Positions 1 through 8,630 of a stretch of DNA of 64,000 nt are shown piece after piece (positions within the stretch are counted from its first letter, which is position 1; every line of letters starts with the position of its first letter). Origin of the DNA: Ruminococcaceae bacterium UBA1767 (lineage in GTDB: Bacteria > Bacillota > Clostridia > Oscillospirales > Acutalibacteraceae); assembly GCA_002315505.1 (NCBI GenBank), contig DCGX01000012.1:7704-71703 (forward strand), in the 5' to 3' direction. The notes under the pieces are model-generated. The model ran no database searches. It saw only the letters and a list, made by a program, of their open reading frames with translations, and had not been told where the DNA came from. The position numbers and the translations under genes are program-made.

Positions 1-1
1 G

Positions 2-544
2 CTGCTTGATTATCTTAAAGAAAAATATCCGAAGCTGTGTTTCATTTCTTCAACTACAAAGGTGCTGACCGATTTCACGGATTTTTCGGATGAAGTGAAG
101 CGTAAGGAATTTCGTTATGTTGTTCCTGATTTTCGCCTGAACAGACAGCTTGAAAAGCTCAACATGCTGACACAAAAGGAAAAGGATAAGGTTGAATTTC
201 TGTGTAATGAGTGCTGCTATATCGGATGCAGGGATAGAAGAGCCTGTTACGAAAATGTGAGCCGCAGAATATTAGGGGAGGATTGTGCCGAATTTGTCTG
301 CAAAGCGCCGAACGGCCGTGACGGATATTTGTTTTCTGATGCGATGAAAAATCCGTCTTTTATCAGCATAAATGATATTGCTGAAACGTATCTTCCTGCG
401 GGATTTTCAAATTTCAAGATTGAAGGACGGGGACTCGGGTCGGCAATCTTGCTTGAGTTTTTGTTGTATTATTTGGTGAAACCCGAGTATCATATTAACG
501 TCAGAGAAAAGATATATCTTGACAGTATGCTCGACCTGTTTTGA
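2..544 (+). CDS. Conserved hypothetical protein, 5' end outside window
   Basis: The frame is open from base 2, reading LLDYLKEKYPKLCF before the first in-window GTG at 62, so this is the C-terminal part (180 residues) of a longer protein. A cysteine cluster CNECCYIGC followed by C five residues on could bind metal or an Fe-S cluster. The C-terminal FKIEGR and YYLVKPEYHINVRE segments resemble a family of conserved clostridial proteins that I associate loosely with peptidase U32-like TIM barrels; that is recall, not proof. No function is assigned. No hairpin terminator is obvious after it. Confidence 0.75.
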   Translation: MLDYLKEKYPKLCFISSTTKVLTDFTDFSDEVKRKEFRYVVPDFRLNRQLEKLNMLTQKEKDKVEFLCNECCYIGCRDRRACYENVSRRILGEDCAEFVCKAPNGRDGYLFSDAMKNPSFISINDIAETYLPAGFSNFKIEGRGLGSAILLEFLLYYLVKPEYHINVREKIYLDSMLDLF

Positions 545-632
545 AATATTATCGGTTTAAAACGAATGCGAAATTAATGCCATTTTTCAAATTGGGTAAA
601 AAGGTCGAGAAAAAATAATTTTTGTCAGCAAA

Positions 633-654
633 AGGTCAGCTCAAAATATGACCT
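633..654. promoter_or_regulatory. Inverted repeat AGGTCA-N10-TGACCT, possible operator
   Basis: Perfect 6-bp arms separated by 10 bases lie 20 bp upstream of the -35 box of the acetyltransferase gene. The arrangement is compatible with a dimeric regulator site, but no regulator gene is adjacent and it could be a chance repeat. Confidence 0.3.
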
Positions 655-673
655 GTTTCAACGAAGCGTAGGT

Positions 674-701
674 TTGAACAGTGAACAAATTCTGATATAA
701 T
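674..701 (+). promoter_or_regulatory. Sigma-A promoter for the CatA-like gene
   Basis: TTGAAC (674-679), 16-bp spacer, TATAAT (696-701) preceded by TGA, an extended -10. GGAGGT at 719-724 sits 5 bp before the ATG at 730. Confidence 0.75.
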
Positions 702-729
702 ACATCTGAAGATAATTTGGAGGTATTTT

Positions 730-1377
730 ATGTTTAATCCGATTGATGTAAACAGCTGGTCGAGAATGCAAATGTATTATTATTTTTCAAAGATGGCACC
801 GACAGGCTATTCAATAACTGTTGATGTTGATGTAACGAATCTGCTGAAAACAGTTCATAAAAATGGGATTAAATTTTTTCCTGCATATCTGTGGCTCGTG
901 ACAAGAAATCTTAACAAGCAGATTGAATTCAAATGTGCGGTGAAGGATGAGAAAATAGGCTACTTTGATACGCTGACACCATTGTATGCTTCGTGGCACG
1001 AGGATACGCATACTTTTTCACTTATGTGGACTGAATTTAACGAAAATTTCAACGAGTTTTACAGGCAATATCTTGAAAATCAAAATAGTTTCGGTGAAAA
1101 CAGAGGAGTCCTTTGCAGACCCGATTTGCCACCCGAAAATGCGTATACTGTATCGGCTCTTCCGTGGGTGAATTTCAATCATTTTGCCGTTCATTCATAT
1201 GAGAATAAACCGTACTTTTTCCCGAGCGTTGAGGCAGGAAGGTATCACGAGGAAAACGGAAAATATATAATGCCGTTGTCATTGACCTGTCATCACGCTA
1301 CAACAGACGGATATCATATTTCTGAGTTTCTGAAAGAGCTTCAAAAAGAGATGGATTGTTTTGAAGACTTAATATAA
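730..1377 (+). CDS. CatA-like (type A chloramphenicol) acetyltransferase
   Basis: 215 residues, the usual length of type A chloramphenicol acetyltransferases, which move an acetyl group from acetyl-CoA to a hydroxyl acceptor as cytoplasmic trimers. The family catalytic motif HHxxxDG is present as HHATTDG near residues 188-194, with the general-base histidine at about 189. An upstream SALPWVNFNHF segment matches the conserved SxxPWxxF block. It is monocistronic: own promoter, strong RBS, hairpin terminator directly after. CatA-like proteins are common in clostridial chromosomes and many have not been shown to confer resistance, so the acceptor is unknown. Confidence 0.88.
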   Translation: MFNPIDVNSWSRMQMYYYFSKMAPTGYSITVDVDVTNLLKTVHKNGIKFFPAYLWLVTRNLNKQIEFKCAVKDEKIGYFDTLTPLYASWHEDTHTFSLMWTEFNENFNEFYRQYLENQNSFGENRGVLCRPDLPPENAYTVSALPWVNFNHFAVHSYENKPYFFPSVEAGRYHEENGKYIMPLSLTCHHATTDGYHISEFLKELQKEMDCFEDLI

Positions 1378-1382
1378 AAATC

Positions 1383-1420
1383 AAGTGCCGATTTTGCAGG
1401 TGTCTGCAATTTCGGCACTT
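1383..1420. terminator. Bidirectional hairpin terminator
   Basis: The arms AAGTGCCGA and TCGGCACTT form a 9-bp stem, extended inside by TGCAG/CTGCA after a small internal loop. It lies between the convergent acetyltransferase and alpha-galactosidase genes, with A-rich and T-rich flanks. Confidence 0.8.
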
Positions 1421-1423
1421 ATT

Positions 1424-3544
1424 TTAAACGGCACTGTATTTTATAAATTCACTTGTCAACGATGTATTCAGATTAATTTGAATTCCGCAGGCTGAAAGTT
1501 CTCTTCCGCTTACAGTGTATTCTTCGTGTTCGTTGTCAAGATAAACCGAATAATTCAATGCTTTGTTTATTCCCTTTGGCTTAATGATAATTTCATTTAC
1601 GGTTGATTCAGTTGTTGAAAAAACTGAGATAAAGCCTTTTTCTTTGTTTTCTGAAGTGATTTCAAGGCAGGTGAAACCATTTTTCAACACGTCACTTCTT
1701 GTCGGTGTATGGTGATAAATCTTACTGTTCGGCAGAACGGGACGGATTTCATCCTTGTACATTTTAACACTGTCCTTAATTTCAGACATCAAATCTGAAT
1801 TTACACATAACACCGTAGGTGCAATCACATTTAATGACATATGTGTCAGCATTGTGTTGCGAATATGTGATTTCATATCGCCCGTGACATGGCATCCCAT
1901 ACCTGCAAAAAGTCTGTCAACTCTTTCGGGTGGAAGCACCATTGTCATACCATTTGTGATTTCGGTGCTTCTCGGCATTTTCTGATTGTCGCTTACCCAT
2001 GTGTGGTTGAAATTTTTCATAAATCCGAGGTCAGTTCTTCCGCCACCACCTGCACAGTTTTCAAAAACAACATTCGGATATTTTTTTCGTATTCTTTCAA
2101 ACATACTGTAAATATTTGAATAATGTCTTAACGAAATACATTCGCCGTCATTGTTGAATCCGAATGCCTCTCTGCCGTCAACATTGTAATCAAGTCTGAA
2201 AAGGTCGAGCTGATAATTCTCAATGATGTATGAAATTTCGCTTTCAACCCATTCAACAACCTCGGGATTTGTAAAGTCGAGGAAGCCGATGTTTTCGTTT
2301 TCGTAAATATTTTTTGTTACCCAATTTGGGTGCCTTTCTTTTATACCCGATTTGTTTCCGAATCGTTCGGGCTCCATCCACATACCGAATTTCATACCGA
2401 TATTACGGCAATGCTCACGGATTTTTGCAAGTCCGTTATTCGGATAGCGGTCTTCATTTATTCTGTTAAGCCCGTTGTACTGATACCACTGCATTTCTTC
2501 ATTCGGAGGACAAGCCCATCCCGCATCAATAATGAACACCTCCGCTCCCATTTCGTGAAGCTGTGTTGCAAATGATATTGAGGTTTCGACGGACATATCG
2601 TGTTCAGCACCCATTCCACCGCCTACGGATAAATCAACTTCGTCAGGTATAATCGTCTTTCTTATGTGCTTAATGCTTTCGTTTACGGCACTGTCAAGGT
2701 CACCGTGAACCACACAGAAATGAATCTCTGGAGAAATGAATTTTTTACCGGATTTTAATATGTACAACGGAGAGTATCCCGTAAGCTCAACAGCATATGA
2801 TAATGCAGAGCTGTCAGATGATGTTGCACTGTCATTGTTGAAGCTGAAACGAACACCGCCACTCCATCCGCATTGTATAAAAAACATATTGCCGTTAATA
2901 TTGTTACGAAGAAAAACGGCAGGGTGACGAAATCTGTCAGCACCGAATTTGCAATCAACACAGGTTGTGCCTTCGGCAAGCGGTGTGAACTCAAATTCGC
3001 CCTCTCGTCCCCAATGTGAATTTCTGAAATATCCGATATCATACTGATTTTTGCCGTTATGAATATCATAGTAAGCACAATCACGATAGTCTGTCTTTTC
3101 AAGACCACCGCCGTGAATAACAAGTCTTGAAATTTTATGTTCGGCAGAGCCTTTATTTTCAATGCTAATATTTCTTGTAAAAACATTTGTGCCGTCAACT
3201 GTGGTGTTAATATAAAAAATAAGCTCGTCTGCACTGTCCGAAAAGATTGCTTCGGATTTACAACCATCATCTGATACATTGAATTCAATGAATTTAAGAT
3301 TTCGGCACACACTTACACCATCAATTACGGCATTGAAACTGAACGGCTCGCAAAAATCAAACGGATTCAGCCTTGTGTTGCAGTTACTTAAAACATTGAG
3401 CGGATAGCCTGCACAGTTTGTACCTGCGGAGTATAAGACACCGTCTTGAAAAATCTCTTCGAGAATGGCTGTTCCGCTTCGATAACAAAAAATCTTTTGA
3501 TTTTTTTCGTCAAATGATTTAATATCGGTAAAACTTTTATTCAT
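1424..3544 (-). CDS. Alpha-galactosidase, GH36
   Basis: Releases terminal alpha-galactose (raffinose-family oligosaccharides, galactomannan or host glycans) by a retaining mechanism. The start is ATG at 3544 with GAGGAG just upstream; an in-frame TTG five codons earlier overlaps that RBS and is unlikely. Product 706 residues, the family norm. Seen in order: an N-terminal beta-sandwich; a TIM barrel starting near IDAGW; WMEPERFG; FRLDYN with the likely nucleophile Asp at about 452; ENCAGGGGRTD; and WVSDNQK with the likely acid/base Asp at about 519; then a C-terminal beta domain. No signal peptide, so cytoplasmic. Divergent from the secreted esterase gene, which may supply its substrate. Confidence 0.93.
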   Translation of the reverse strand: MNKSFTDIKSFDEKNQKIFCYRSGTAILEEIFQDGVLYSAGTNCAGYPLNVLSNCNTRLNPFDFCEPFSFNAVIDGVSVCRNLKFIEFNVSDDGCKSEAIFSDSADELIFYINTTVDGTNVFTRNISIENKGSAEHKISRLVIHGGGLEKTDYRDCAYYDIHNGKNQYDIGYFRNSHWGREGEFEFTPLAEGTTCVDCKFGADRFRHPAVFLRNNINGNMFFIQCGWSGGVRFSFNNDSATSSDSSALSYAVELTGYSPLYILKSGKKFISPEIHFCVVHGDLDSAVNESIKHIRKTIIPDEVDLSVGGGMGAEHDMSVETSISFATQLHEMGAEVFIIDAGWACPPNEEMQWYQYNGLNRINEDRYPNNGLAKIREHCRNIGMKFGMWMEPERFGNKSGIKERHPNWVTKNIYENENIGFLDFTNPEVVEWVESEISYIIENYQLDLFRLDYNVDGREAFGFNNDGECISLRHYSNIYSMFERIRKKYPNVVFENCAGGGGRTDLGFMKNFNHTWVSDNQKMPRSTEITNGMTMVLPPERVDRLFAGMGCHVTGDMKSHIRNTMLTHMSLNVIAPTVLCVNSDLMSEIKDSVKMYKDEIRPVLPNSKIYHHTPTRSDVLKNGFTCLEITSENKEKGFISVFSTTESTVNEIIIKPKGINKALNYSVYLDNEHEEYTVSGRELSACGIQINLNTSLTSEFIKYSAV

Positions 3545-3574
3545 AAATATACTCCTCAAAGAATTTATAAATTG

Positions 3575-3603
3575 ATTTTAGCATTGCAAAAGAATTCAGT
3601 CAA
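3575..3603 (-). promoter_or_regulatory. Promoter for the GH36 gene
   Basis: On the minus strand: TTGACT, 17-bp spacer, TAAAAT preceded by TGC (extended -10). Confidence 0.75.
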
Positions 3604-3645
3604 GAAATAATTATTATTCAGATATTCCATTTTATATATTTTATG

Positions 3646-3654
3646 TGATATAAT
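3646..3654 (+). promoter_or_regulatory. Extended -10 promoter for the SASA esterase gene
   Basis: TGA-TATAAT with no good -35 at the expected distance. The RBS AAGGAG lies just upstream of the ATG at 3675. Confidence 0.6.
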
Positions 3655-3674
3655 AGTAAAAAGGAGCTGATGAA

Positions 3675-5891
3675 ATGAAGAAAATAGTATCTTTTATTAT
3701 TTGTATCTCAGTAATTTTATCTACGTTTGTTTATGCGACTGCAGTGGACAGCGTTGATGCAAGACTTTACAATGTTTACGGAAACGGAATGCTTTTCCAA
3801 CAGAATGAAGACGCTGTGCTTGCAGGAACGGGTAATGCAGGTGACGAAATAAAATGTTCGTTGAAAAACAAACTTGGAAGTGTTGTTGCCGAGGCGTTAT
3901 CGAAGGTTGATAATAACGGGCTGTTCAAAATTTCTTTTAAAGCACCTGCAGGAAGCTATGAAGAATATACAATCACAATGGAGTCTGACGGACAGGTGTT
4001 CGATGTTCTCGAAAATATTGTATTTGGTGAATTATGGCTTTCGGGTGGTCAATCAAATATGCAGATTGAACTTCAATGGTCTGTGACAGGTAAGCAGATG
4101 CTTGCAGACGGAACAAGAGGAAGCAAAAATGTAAGATATTTTTATTCTGCTCCGAGCCCCGAATATAACGGAGATACATATAATCTGCCGTATTATCCGC
4201 AAACTGAAATTCCGGGTTGTTGCTGGTTTGACGGAACGGACGACAGAATTTTCAATATTTCAGCCACAGGATATTTCTTCGCCGAAAAGCTCCAAAAAGA
4301 GCTTGATATGCCTGTCGGACTTCTCAGTGGCAGTCTTGGAGGAAGCTCAATAACTGCATGGATTCCGAGAAGTGCAATTGATGGAAACAGACAGGTTATT
4401 AACGATTTAGGCACGAGCTATTACTCAAAAAAAGAGTGGAAAGAAGACGGCTCGATTTCGATTATGAATGCCTGCTCGGGAATGTATAACAAAAAAATTG
4501 CTCCGCTCGGCAACTTCAGACCTGCCGGAATGATATGGTATCAGGGAGAATCTGACAGTGGCTGGGAGCATGGAAAATACTCAAGACTTTTTGATGTTTT
4601 ACAGGATTCATATTCTGACTTGTTTGATTACGATGGTGTACTGCCTGTTGTATTCACATCACTCTGCGATTTTTCCTTCGGCGATATTGACGGCTTTAAA
4701 CGAATGAGCTCCGAATTTGCGGATATGCAGAAATCAAGACCTGAATCAAGAAGTATTATTTCGGTTTCGGATATTCCTCTTACATATTATATTGAAACTC
4801 AGGCATGTCATCCTGCGGATAAAAAGCCTGTCGGTGAAAGAATGGCATATGCCGCACAGGGACTTGTGTATGGCGAGAAAAACTGCGTTTCCGCACCGAA
4901 TTTAAAGAGCTATGAAATAAAAGATAATTCTGTTTATCTGACTTATAATTATTGCGGTGATACGTTGAAAGCCAAAGGAGAGCGAATTTACGGCTTTACG
5001 ATTTGCGGAAAAGACGGTGTTTATGTCCCTGCCGATGCGGAAATAGTATCAAATGATACTGTCAGAGTTTATTCTGAAAATATCGAAAAGCCAAAGGCTG
5101 TTATGTATGCCAACGGACTTATCACAAGCAGATGCAATCTGTATGCATACAAGGACGGCGAATATGTATGGCCTGTTTTGCCGACGATTACCGACTGGTC
5201 ATATATAGATAACATATGGACTGATTTCGGATGGACAGATTGTGATACACCGGAAATATGGCGAGAGGAAAGTCTTACTATTGCGGGCAATTACGAAATA
5301 TGGGAAGGCAATGGCGCAGATGTTTCGGTGACTTCAGAAAGTGCTTTCAAGGGTAACGGCGGACTCAAAATTACAGGAAACAACAGCTTCTCTGTCAGCC
5401 CGATAACAAAATATGTTAATGAAAATAATGAAGAAAATATTTTCCTTGAATTTAATCAGAACTGGCAGAATTATAAAAAAATGTCCGTAATGGTTCGCAA
5501 TGACGGAGAAAATGATATTGTTATTTCAAACGTAAAAATTATTAAGGACAACGGCAAGTGGGTGGCACCTGTTGTTGACGGAACAAAGAGTACATCCGCA
5601 ACAATTCCTGCTGATGGTGAGTGGCACGAAATTGTGTTCAATATGAATACATTGTATTTTTCGGGCAAACGTCTTCCTGCCGCCGCATCAAGAACATATC
5701 TTACCGACGTGAGCGATGTTGAATTTTGCTTTGATGGAGAAAACGCAAGACTGAGCATGGACGAAATTTCATTTGAAACATCGGGTATGTCTTCTCCGAT
5801 TATAAAGCTCATGAGCTATGACCCTGTTTCTCTTTTGTTTAATCTCGTTTCAACGATTGCAGGATTTTTCAGTATGCTTGCAAATAAGTAA
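3675..5891 (+). CDS. Secreted sialate O-acetylesterase-like (SASA/SGNH) protein with C-terminal tail
   Basis: 738 residues. A signal peptide (K-K, hydrophobic core, VYATA cleavage region) exports it. The SASA fold is shown by LSGGQSNMQ, with the serine nucleophile at about 127, MIWYQGESDSG, and a CHPADK segment with a likely catalytic histidine near 379. Known relatives remove O-acetyl groups from sialic acid or plant polysaccharides. From about residue 540 to 700 there is a beta-sandwich, CBM-like domain. The last 30 residues turn hydrophobic and aromatic (VSLLFNLVSTIAGFF), the tail type discussed in the findings. Acetyl substrate is undetermined. Followed by a bidirectional terminator. Confidence 0.88.
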   Translation: MKKIVSFIICISVILSTFVYATAVDSVDARLYNVYGNGMLFQQNEDAVLAGTGNAGDEIKCSLKNKLGSVVAEALSKVDNNGLFKISFKAPAGSYEEYTITMESDGQVFDVLENIVFGELWLSGGQSNMQIELQWSVTGKQMLADGTRGSKNVRYFYSAPSPEYNGDTYNLPYYPQTEIPGCCWFDGTDDRIFNISATGYFFAEKLQKELDMPVGLLSGSLGGSSITAWIPRSAIDGNRQVINDLGTSYYSKKEWKEDGSISIMNACSGMYNKKIAPLGNFRPAGMIWYQGESDSGWEHGKYSRLFDVLQDSYSDLFDYDGVLPVVFTSLCDFSFGDIDGFKRMSSEFADMQKSRPESRSIISVSDIPLTYYIETQACHPADKKPVGERMAYAAQGLVYGEKNCVSAPNLKSYEIKDNSVYLTYNYCGDTLKAKGERIYGFTICGKDGVYVPADAEIVSNDTVRVYSENIEKPKAVMYANGLITSRCNLYAYKDGEYVWPVLPTITDWSYIDNIWTDFGWTDCDTPEIWREESLTIAGNYEIWEGNGADVSVTSESAFKGNGGLKITGNNSFSVSPITKYVNENNEENIFLEFNQNWQNYKKMSVMVRNDGENDIVISNVKIIKDNGKWVAPVVDGTKSTSATIPADGEWHEIVFNMNTLYFSGKRLPAAASRTYLTDVSDVEFCFDGENARLSMDEISFETSGMSSPIIKLMSYDPVSLLFNLVSTIAGFFSMLANK

Positions 5892-5923
5892 AGCAGAATT
5901 TCTTATACATTATTGTGGAACGA

Positions 5924-5964
5924 AAAAATCTCGGCTAAAGCAATTTGCAATAGCCGAGATTTTT
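5924..5964. terminator. Bidirectional terminator
   Basis: AAATCTCGGCTA pairs with TAGCCGAGATTT. An A-run precedes and a T-run follows, so it serves the convergent esterase and oxidoreductase genes. Confidence 0.9.
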
Positions 5965-5978
5965 ATGCTTTATTTTTA

Positions 5979-7052
5979 TTATAATCTTACTTCCTTGCCT
6001 GTTTCAGCGGATTCGTAAACAGCACAGAGAATTTTTATCATATCAATACCTTGTTCGGGCTTGAAGCAAGGCTCTTTTCCTTCAATCACAACGTCATAGA
6101 AATTTCGGAGATTTTTCGGATGCTCACGTTCGGATTTTGCGTGAACAACAAGGTCGTTTGTGTGACCGTATTCCTCTCCGTAAACCTCGAGCCAGCTGTC
6201 GGCCGGACCTGCATCCGTCCACGTAAGTCCTGCCTTTGTACCACGAAGTTCAACAAAGCGATTTTCCTTCTTGATATTTGAAGCCCAGCTGAATTCAATC
6301 TGAAGCTGTGCTCCGTTGTCAAAACGGATAGTGCCCATCGCGAGGTCTTCAACGTTATAAGTGCCTTCCTCAACCTTATCACCGAAATCGGAGTTAACGG
6401 AATCACTTGTGTCTGTATTTGCAAATTTGCAGTAGGTTGTACCTGTAACTGCAACGGGCTTCGGATTGCCCATTAACCATATTGCAAGGTCAATCATATG
6501 AACACCGAGGTCAATCAACGGGCCGCCACCTGACATAGCTTTTGTTGTAAACCAGCCGCCTTTTCCGGGTATGCCTCTTCTTCTCTGCCAGCCGCAGCGT
6601 CCGCAGTAGATTTCACCGAGTCGTCCCTCTTCTATCATTTTCTTTGCAACAACTGAGGCCTCGTTGAAACGATTGTTTCTCATAACCATTAAGGTTTTGC
6701 CGGCTTTTTTTGCAGCTTCGTTCATTTTCATAACTTCTTCAACATTTACTGCATCGGGCTTTTCAGTGAATACATCCTTGCCTGCCTCAAAAGCGGCAAC
6801 CGCAATAATTGAGTGAAGATAGTTCGGTGTGCATATGTCAACAGAGCGAATACTTTCGTCCTTCAAAAGCTCTTTGTAATCTGTGTAAACATCAGCATTC
6901 GGGAAATAGTTATCCTTGAGATACTGAGCACGTTCTTCGATAATATCGCATACAGCAGCGACCTCGACTCTTTCATCATCAAGGTATTCTCCGAGGTGAG
7001 CACCTTTGCAAATGCCGCCGCAACCGATAATACCAACCTTCCATTTTTCCAT
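5979..7052 (-). CDS. Gfo/Idh/MocA family oxidoreductase
   Basis: 357 residues, typical family length. An N-terminal Rossmann domain starts with GIIGCGGICKGAHL, binds NAD(P), and is followed by the family EKPDA motif near residue 97; the C-terminal alpha/beta substrate domain contains GVHMIDLAIW. Members oxidise, reduce or epimerise sugars, inositols and amino sugars. RBS TGGAGG precedes the ATG. It lies 34 bp downstream of the MFS gene on the same strand, so both probably form one operon for uptake and first conversion of a sugar-like compound. The exact substrate is unknown. Confidence 0.9.
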   Translation of the reverse strand: MEKWKVGIIGCGGICKGAHLGEYLDDERVEVAAVCDIIEERAQYLKDNYFPNADVYTDYKELLKDESIRSVDICTPNYLHSIIAVAAFEAGKDVFTEKPDAVNVEEVMKMNEAAKKAGKTLMVMRNNRFNEASVVAKKMIEEGRLGEIYCGRCGWQRRRGIPGKGGWFTTKAMSGGGPLIDLGVHMIDLAIWLMGNPKPVAVTGTTYCKFANTDTSDSVNSDFGDKVEEGTYNVEDLAMGTIRFDNGAQLQIEFSWASNIKKENRFVELRGTKAGLTWTDAGPADSWLEVYGEEYGHTNDLVVHAKSEREHPKNLRNFYDVVIEGKEPCFKPEQGIDMIKILCAVYESAETGKEVRL

Positions 7053-7086
7053 AAAACAACCTCCATTTTTTATATTAAATGAAAAA

Positions 7087-8493
7087 TTAATCCCATTCAG
7101 TTCCTTTGACTGTGGTTAAATCAATGCCTTTTGTATCGTGAACCTTTGTTGTAAGAATTATAAAGTCGGCAAGAAGTCCGGGTACTGTCAATGCAAGAGC
7201 AATTATTCCGACAGCTGAATTGCCGAAAATATTCATCAATGGAATTGAAACACCGAATGAAATTCCTATTCCGAGTCCGAGCGGAAGATATGTAACAGAA
7301 AGCACGGACGAGCGAAGTGCGGTCGGTGTTGATTCACCTGCGATAAGACAGAGTGTATCTATATTTGCCCAGAAGAATCCGACACTTGCTCCGCATAAGA
7401 ATCCGACAAGCTGAGGATTTAAGCCATAACGTGAGCCGAGCCAGAACGAAACGAAGAATAAAATTGCCGAAGCCGACATAATTACAGCGGATTTTTTTCT
7501 TCCGAATTTATCGGAAATAAATCCGGGAACAAGCTGACTGAGCGCACATCCTATCGGGAAGAAAAACAGAGCTGTTGTTATCTGATTTACTCCGACACTT
7601 TCAACTGCTGTTGACAAATCTGTAAACAAGCCTTTGCTGAGAAAATTATTTGCATAACCGTAGGTCATAATAACCTGGTAATCGTTCGTCATAATAAAGC
7701 CTGTTTCCGAGAAGAAAAGTGCAAGAAAAATCCATCTTAACTGCTTGTGGCTCAATGCAAATTTGAGTGACGGAATCACACCTCCGCTTGATTCGGTTCC
7801 GTTTTCTTCCGTTGAGCCTTTAAGATAATTAATTCTTGCAAGGTTGAATGCTTCTGTTTCCTTTGCAAGGAAAATAGCAACGACACTTACTCCGAGTCCG
7901 ACAAGACCGGGAAGAAGATAAACACTTCTCCACTGCGAGGTTTCGTGCATAAGTGTGCGACGCAAAAGCGGAATGACAAGTACACCGAGCATTGCAATAC
8001 ACTTTATACAGGAATATATTTTTGCTCTGTGCTTTGCAGGAGCGGTTTCCATTATGTAAACTACCTGCATATCGTGAGTGATGAAAAACTGCGTCATACA
8101 CGCACCGATAACGTATCCCGGAATGCTTTCCGTCATATTAACTATTAACAAACCGAGGCACATTCCGAATGTGTTTAAAACAAGAAAAGGCTTTCGACCG
8201 AATTTGTCGGCAAGCGGCTTGTAAATAACACCGAGAGCCATAAACGGAAATGATATTACCGTAATTATGTCAAGCATACTTACAGATGCATCGCCGAAAC
8301 GGGACATCATATCATTTGCTATTTCGGTTTTCATAAAGGTTGCAAGAGCGGAAGCAACCTCATCGGTTATGTAAATTATGCTGATAATAAAAAACAGGTA
8401 TGCAAGGTAAAATTTACTGCGTGGTTTATCGAGCTGTTTTTGCCTTTTGGCAATTTCTTTATCGGCTTTTTTCGAATTTATCTGTTTATTCAA
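7087..8493 (-). CDS. MFS transporter
   Basis: 468 residues with about 12 hydrophobic segments. Both halves carry the MFS cytoplasmic-loop motif (LADKFGRKPF in the N half, ISDKFGRKKSA in the C half), the sign of a major facilitator. The start is TTG at 8493, supported by GGAGG 8 bp upstream. First gene of an operon with the Gfo/Idh/MocA oxidoreductase, suggesting import of its substrate or export of a product. Specificity cannot be read from the sequence. Confidence 0.88.
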   Translation of the reverse strand: MNKQINSKKADKEIAKRQKQLDKPRSKFYLAYLFFIISIIYITDEVASALATFMKTEIANDMMSRFGDASVSMLDIITVISFPFMALGVIYKPLADKFGRKPFLVLNTFGMCLGLLIVNMTESIPGYVIGACMTQFFITHDMQVVYIMETAPAKHRAKIYSCIKCIAMLGVLVIPLLRRTLMHETSQWRSVYLLPGLVGLGVSVVAIFLAKETEAFNLARINYLKGSTEENGTESSGGVIPSLKFALSHKQLRWIFLALFFSETGFIMTNDYQVIMTYGYANNFLSKGLFTDLSTAVESVGVNQITTALFFFPIGCALSQLVPGFISDKFGRKKSAVIMSASAILFFVSFWLGSRYGLNPQLVGFLCGASVGFFWANIDTLCLIAGESTPTALRSSVLSVTYLPLGLGIGISFGVSIPLMNIFGNSAVGIIALALTVPGLLADFIILTTKVHDTKGIDLTTVKGTEWD

Positions 8494-8520
8494 AATTATT
8501 CCTCCCTATGCTTTGATTTG

Positions 8521-8549
8521 ATTATACACAACTTCTGAGCATAATTCAA
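8521..8549 (-). promoter_or_regulatory. Promoter for the MFS/oxidoreductase operon
   Basis: On the minus strand: TTGAAT, 17-bp spacer, TATAAT. Divergent to the promoter at 8572-8600. Confidence 0.85.
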
Positions 8550-8571
8550 TATTTTAAATAACAATATTATC

Positions 8572-8600
8572 TTGATTTTCTCGGCCTTTCATGCTATAAA
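8572..8600 (+). promoter_or_regulatory. Promoter for the 8631-12447 operon
   Basis: TTGATT, 17-bp spacer, TATAAA preceded by TGC (extended -10). The two -35 boxes of the divergent promoters are about 22 bp apart, so one regulator could control both. Confidence 0.75.
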
Positions 8601-8630
8601 ATAATCAATACTTAATAATCGGAGAAGTTT

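Noticed and set aside
2755..3312. 185-codon open frame on the minus strand
   Set aside because: It is another frame of the GH36 gene, whose active-site motifs are clear; no RBS or family features.
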